Below are positions 6,366 to 7,538 of a stretch of DNA of 7,538 nucleotides, one piece after another. The notes beneath the pieces are model-generated. The model saw only the letters and a list, made by a program, of their open reading frames with translations, searched no databases and had not been told where the DNA came from. Numbering within the stretch: position 1 is the stretch's first letter; each line of letters opens with the position of its first letter. The stretch is from positions 1 through 7,538 of the forward strand of contig JABFSD010001225.1 of assembly GCA_013140935.1 (NCBI GenBank). Reading direction: 5' to 3'. A program made the position numbers and the translations under genes. Origin of the DNA: Acidobacteriota bacterium. Its GTDB lineage: Bacteria; Acidobacteriota; Blastocatellia; RBC074.

Positions 6366-6496
6366 TAAACCACGAAGGCCACGAAGAACACGAAGAAGAG
6401 GAAGAACACAGGGAGAAGAAGGCGACTCTCACGCTTGTCGTTCTCCTTCTTCTCTTCTTTCTTCTTCTCTTCTTTCCTTCGTGTTCTTCGTGGTTA
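6366..6496. repeat. Palindromic CACGAAG intergenic repeat
   Basis: The ends AACCACGAAG (6368-6377) and CTTCGTGGTT (6486-6495) are exact inverted copies. The left arm holds three tandem 9-nt units, CCACGAAGG, CCACGAAGA and ACACGAAGA (6370-6396); the right arm holds two in reverse (6477-6494). The inner arms are almost pure purine on the left (6391-6422) and pure pyrimidine on the right (6441-6480), around a ~15-nt centre. Similar CCACGAAG-NN-CACGAAG repeats are scattered through many environmental bacterial genomes and are often mis-called as His/Glu-rich small proteins. It ends 13 nt past the alkB-like stop, so its hairpin could also end that transcript. Confidence 0.88.
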
Positions 6497-6509
6497 GGTC
6501 ACTTATCCG

Positions 6510-7103
6510 TCATTGAATGACGCGGAAGGTCAGGTTGATGCGTTCGCCGACGGGCTTGGCCGTTTTGGGAATTTGATGTTGCCAGGTGTGTTGCGTCTCG
6601 CCCGTCATCAACAAGAGGCTGCCGTGCGGAAGGTCGAGATTGAGTTTGAGGTCCTGGCGGATTTTGTGCCGCATCTGAAAACGTCGCACTGCGCCGAAGC
6701 TGAGAGACGCGATCACGGGATTGCGACCGAGTTCGGGTTCGTTGTCTTGATGCCAGCCGTTGCTGTCGCGTCCGTTGCGGTAAAGGTTGAGCAATACGCT
6801 GTTGAAGGTGGTTTGCGCGGCTGCATTGACGCGCGCTCTGATTTCGTTGAGCAACAGCGTCCACGGTTGCGGATGCAGCACGATGCCGGAGTAGCTGTAA
6901 CTTTTCCCTTCGTCGCCATGCCAAGCCGTCAGTCGCGGTTCGTCATAAGTCTTGCCGTAAAGCGTCAGGCGGCCTTGCCCCCACGTGGTGGTGGAGCGCA
7001 AGGCCGCAAAGTAAGAATCGCTTTCTGCCTCAGTGAAAAATGTCGGATAAAGCTTCACTTCAGCATCAGGCAGGTCGTAAGTGATTTCTTCAGGCAAGCG
7101 CAT
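6510..7103 (-). CDS. alkB: AlkB-family Fe(II)/2-oxoglutarate-dependent nucleic acid demethylase
   Basis: A 197-aa enzyme of the ALKBH2/3-like bacterial group, which removes methyl groups from N1-methyladenine and N3-methylcytosine in DNA or RNA by oxidation, using iron, oxygen and 2-oxoglutarate. All catalytic residues are present: iron ligands H118 and D120 (NGWHQDNEPELG) and H176 (TWQHQIPK), and the oxoglutarate-binding RxNxTxR at R188-R194 (RINLTFR). Other family marks are PRLTAWHGD (56-64), YSYSG (69-73), NSVLLNLYRNG (101-111), NPVIASLSFGAVRRFQMRHK (128-147) and GSLLLMTGETQ (161-171). I chose ATG 7103, which overlaps the end of the upstream aldo-keto reductase gene by 14 nt and implies translational coupling; an in-frame GTG at 7139 would add 12 residues. 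Neither start has a strong ribosome site. Length fits the family, and the gene appears intact. Confidence 0.95.
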   Translation of the reverse strand: MRLPEEITYDLPDAEVKLYPTFFTEAESDSYFAALRSTTTWGQGRLTLYGKTYDEPRLTAWHGDEGKSYSYSGIVLHPQPWTLLLNEIRARVNAAAQTTFNSVLLNLYRNGRDSNGWHQDNEPELGRNPVIASLSFGAVRRFQMRHKIRQDLKLNLDLPHGSLLLMTGETQHTWQHQIPKTAKPVGERINLTFRVIQ

Positions 7104-7538
7104 TACGTAATGCCGCGATCTCGGCGAACTCGTCTTCACTCAAACGAAAGCTCAACGCACCCGCCACGCCCGCGACTTGTTCGGCATTGCGGACTCCGAC
7201 GATGGCCGCAGTGACGGCGGGGTTGTGCAACGTCCAGGCGATGGCGGCTTCGCCAGCGGTGCGTCCGTGGCGGGTGGCAATTTCTTTGAGCTTGTCGGCG
7301 AACGCCAGATTGCGCGTGACGAGCGGTTCCTGAAAGTGTGGATTGCGTATGCGCCAATCGTCTTCCGCCAAGTCTGCCAACCGTTCGCGCGTCATCGCGC
7401 CGGTGAGCAAGCCCGAACCCATCGGCGAATAAACCAACGTGCCGATGTTGTGTGCGAGCGCGTAAGGCAAGACATCTGCTTCGGCTTCGGGGCGCACGAG
7501 CGAATAAGGCGGTTGCGCCGACGTAATCGGCGCGATGG
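7090..7538 (-). CDS. Aldo-keto reductase (C-terminal part, 5' end outside window)
   Basis: The last ~149 residues of an NAD(P)H-dependent aldo-keto reductase; the frame is open through the right edge, so the catalytic Tyr/Lys/Asp/His half of the barrel lies outside. Visible family marks are PITSAQPPYSLVRPEAE, ALAHNIGTLVYSPMGSGLLTG, DDWRIRNPHFQEPL, a segment GRTAGEAAIAWTLHNPAVTAAIVG and then VRNAEQVAG, which together form the cofactor-binding C-terminal end of the TIM barrel. These reductases act on aldehydes and ketones; the substrate cannot be told from this part. The stop TGA (7092-7090) overlaps the start of the AlkB gene, so the two form one transcript with this gene first. Confidence 0.93.
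   Translation of the reverse strand, partial: IAPITSAQPPYSLVRPEAEADVLPYALAHNIGTLVYSPMGSGLLTGAMTRERLADLAEDDWRIRNPHFQEPLVTRNLAFADKLKEIATRHGRTAGEAAIAWTLHNPAVTAAIVGVRNAEQVAGVAGALSFRLSEDEFAEIAALRNALA

Noticed and set aside
6317..6520. Small plus-strand frame coding a His/Glu-rich then Leu/Phe-rich peptide
   Set aside because: It is a translation of the palindromic CACGAAG repeat; the two halves of the peptide are just the purine and pyrimidine arms. No ribosome site or family resemblance.
6513..7214. 233-codon plus-strand open frame
   Set aside because: It runs antisense over the AlkB gene and into the aldo-keto reductase, both with complete family motifs on the minus strand.
1..7538. CRISPR arrays, tRNA or rRNA genes, transposase or integrase genes
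   Set aside because: Read for on both strands; no spaced direct repeats of CRISPR type, no tRNA-like cloverleaf or CCA end, and no mobile-element enzyme were seen.

Overview
The window most likely comes from an Acidobacteriota genome, possibly of the Blastocatellia type. The evidence is a large Oar-like TonB-dependent receptor with the phylum's typical C-terminal barrel, and a secreted von Willebrand factor A protein whose N-terminal layout matches the 'VWFA-related Acidobacterial domain' family. A lone Flp-type pilin, a DUF4349 lipoprotein and CACGAAG-type intergenic repeats are compatible with this. The assignment is inference from protein families; there is no rRNA marker gene here.

Layout, left to right. 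Positions 2-1435 (+) hold the C-terminal part of the receptor, cut by the left edge. A very strong hairpin terminator at 1466-1511 separates it from the convergent VWA/lectin-fold secreted protein (3166-1529, -). After a 258-bp gap comes a two-gene MNT nucleotidyltransferase/HEPN cassette (3425-4178, +; genes overlap by 11 nt), resembling toxin-antitoxin or AMPylation-type pairs but without the canonical HEPN RNase motif. A 252-bp gap carrying a sigma-E/ECF-like promoter candidate leads into a DUF4349 lipoprotein (4431-5444, +).

The 436-bp region 5445-5880 is non-coding and lies between convergent genes. It holds an unexplained long inverted repeat (5509-5649) and two further hairpins. The next gene is a 71-aa Flp pilin precursor (6096-5881, -), preceded by a textbook -24/-12 sigma-54 promoter and, 145-214 bp upstream of the predicted start of transcription, a dyad and a cluster of TGTC/GACA boxes like an enhancer for a PilR/NtrC-type activator. 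A 130-bp palindromic CACGAAG repeat follows (6366-6496). The right end is a minus-strand two-gene unit: an aldo-keto reductase (cut by the right edge) overlapping an AlkB-type demethylase by 14 nt.

The genes do not form one pathway. Most are envelope or surface functions (receptor, VWA protein, DUF4349, pilin), plus one mobile-type HEPN/MNT cassette and a small DNA-repair/aldehyde unit. The best candidate for something worth following is the regulated pilin locus; the most puzzling piece of DNA is the structured element at 5509-5649.
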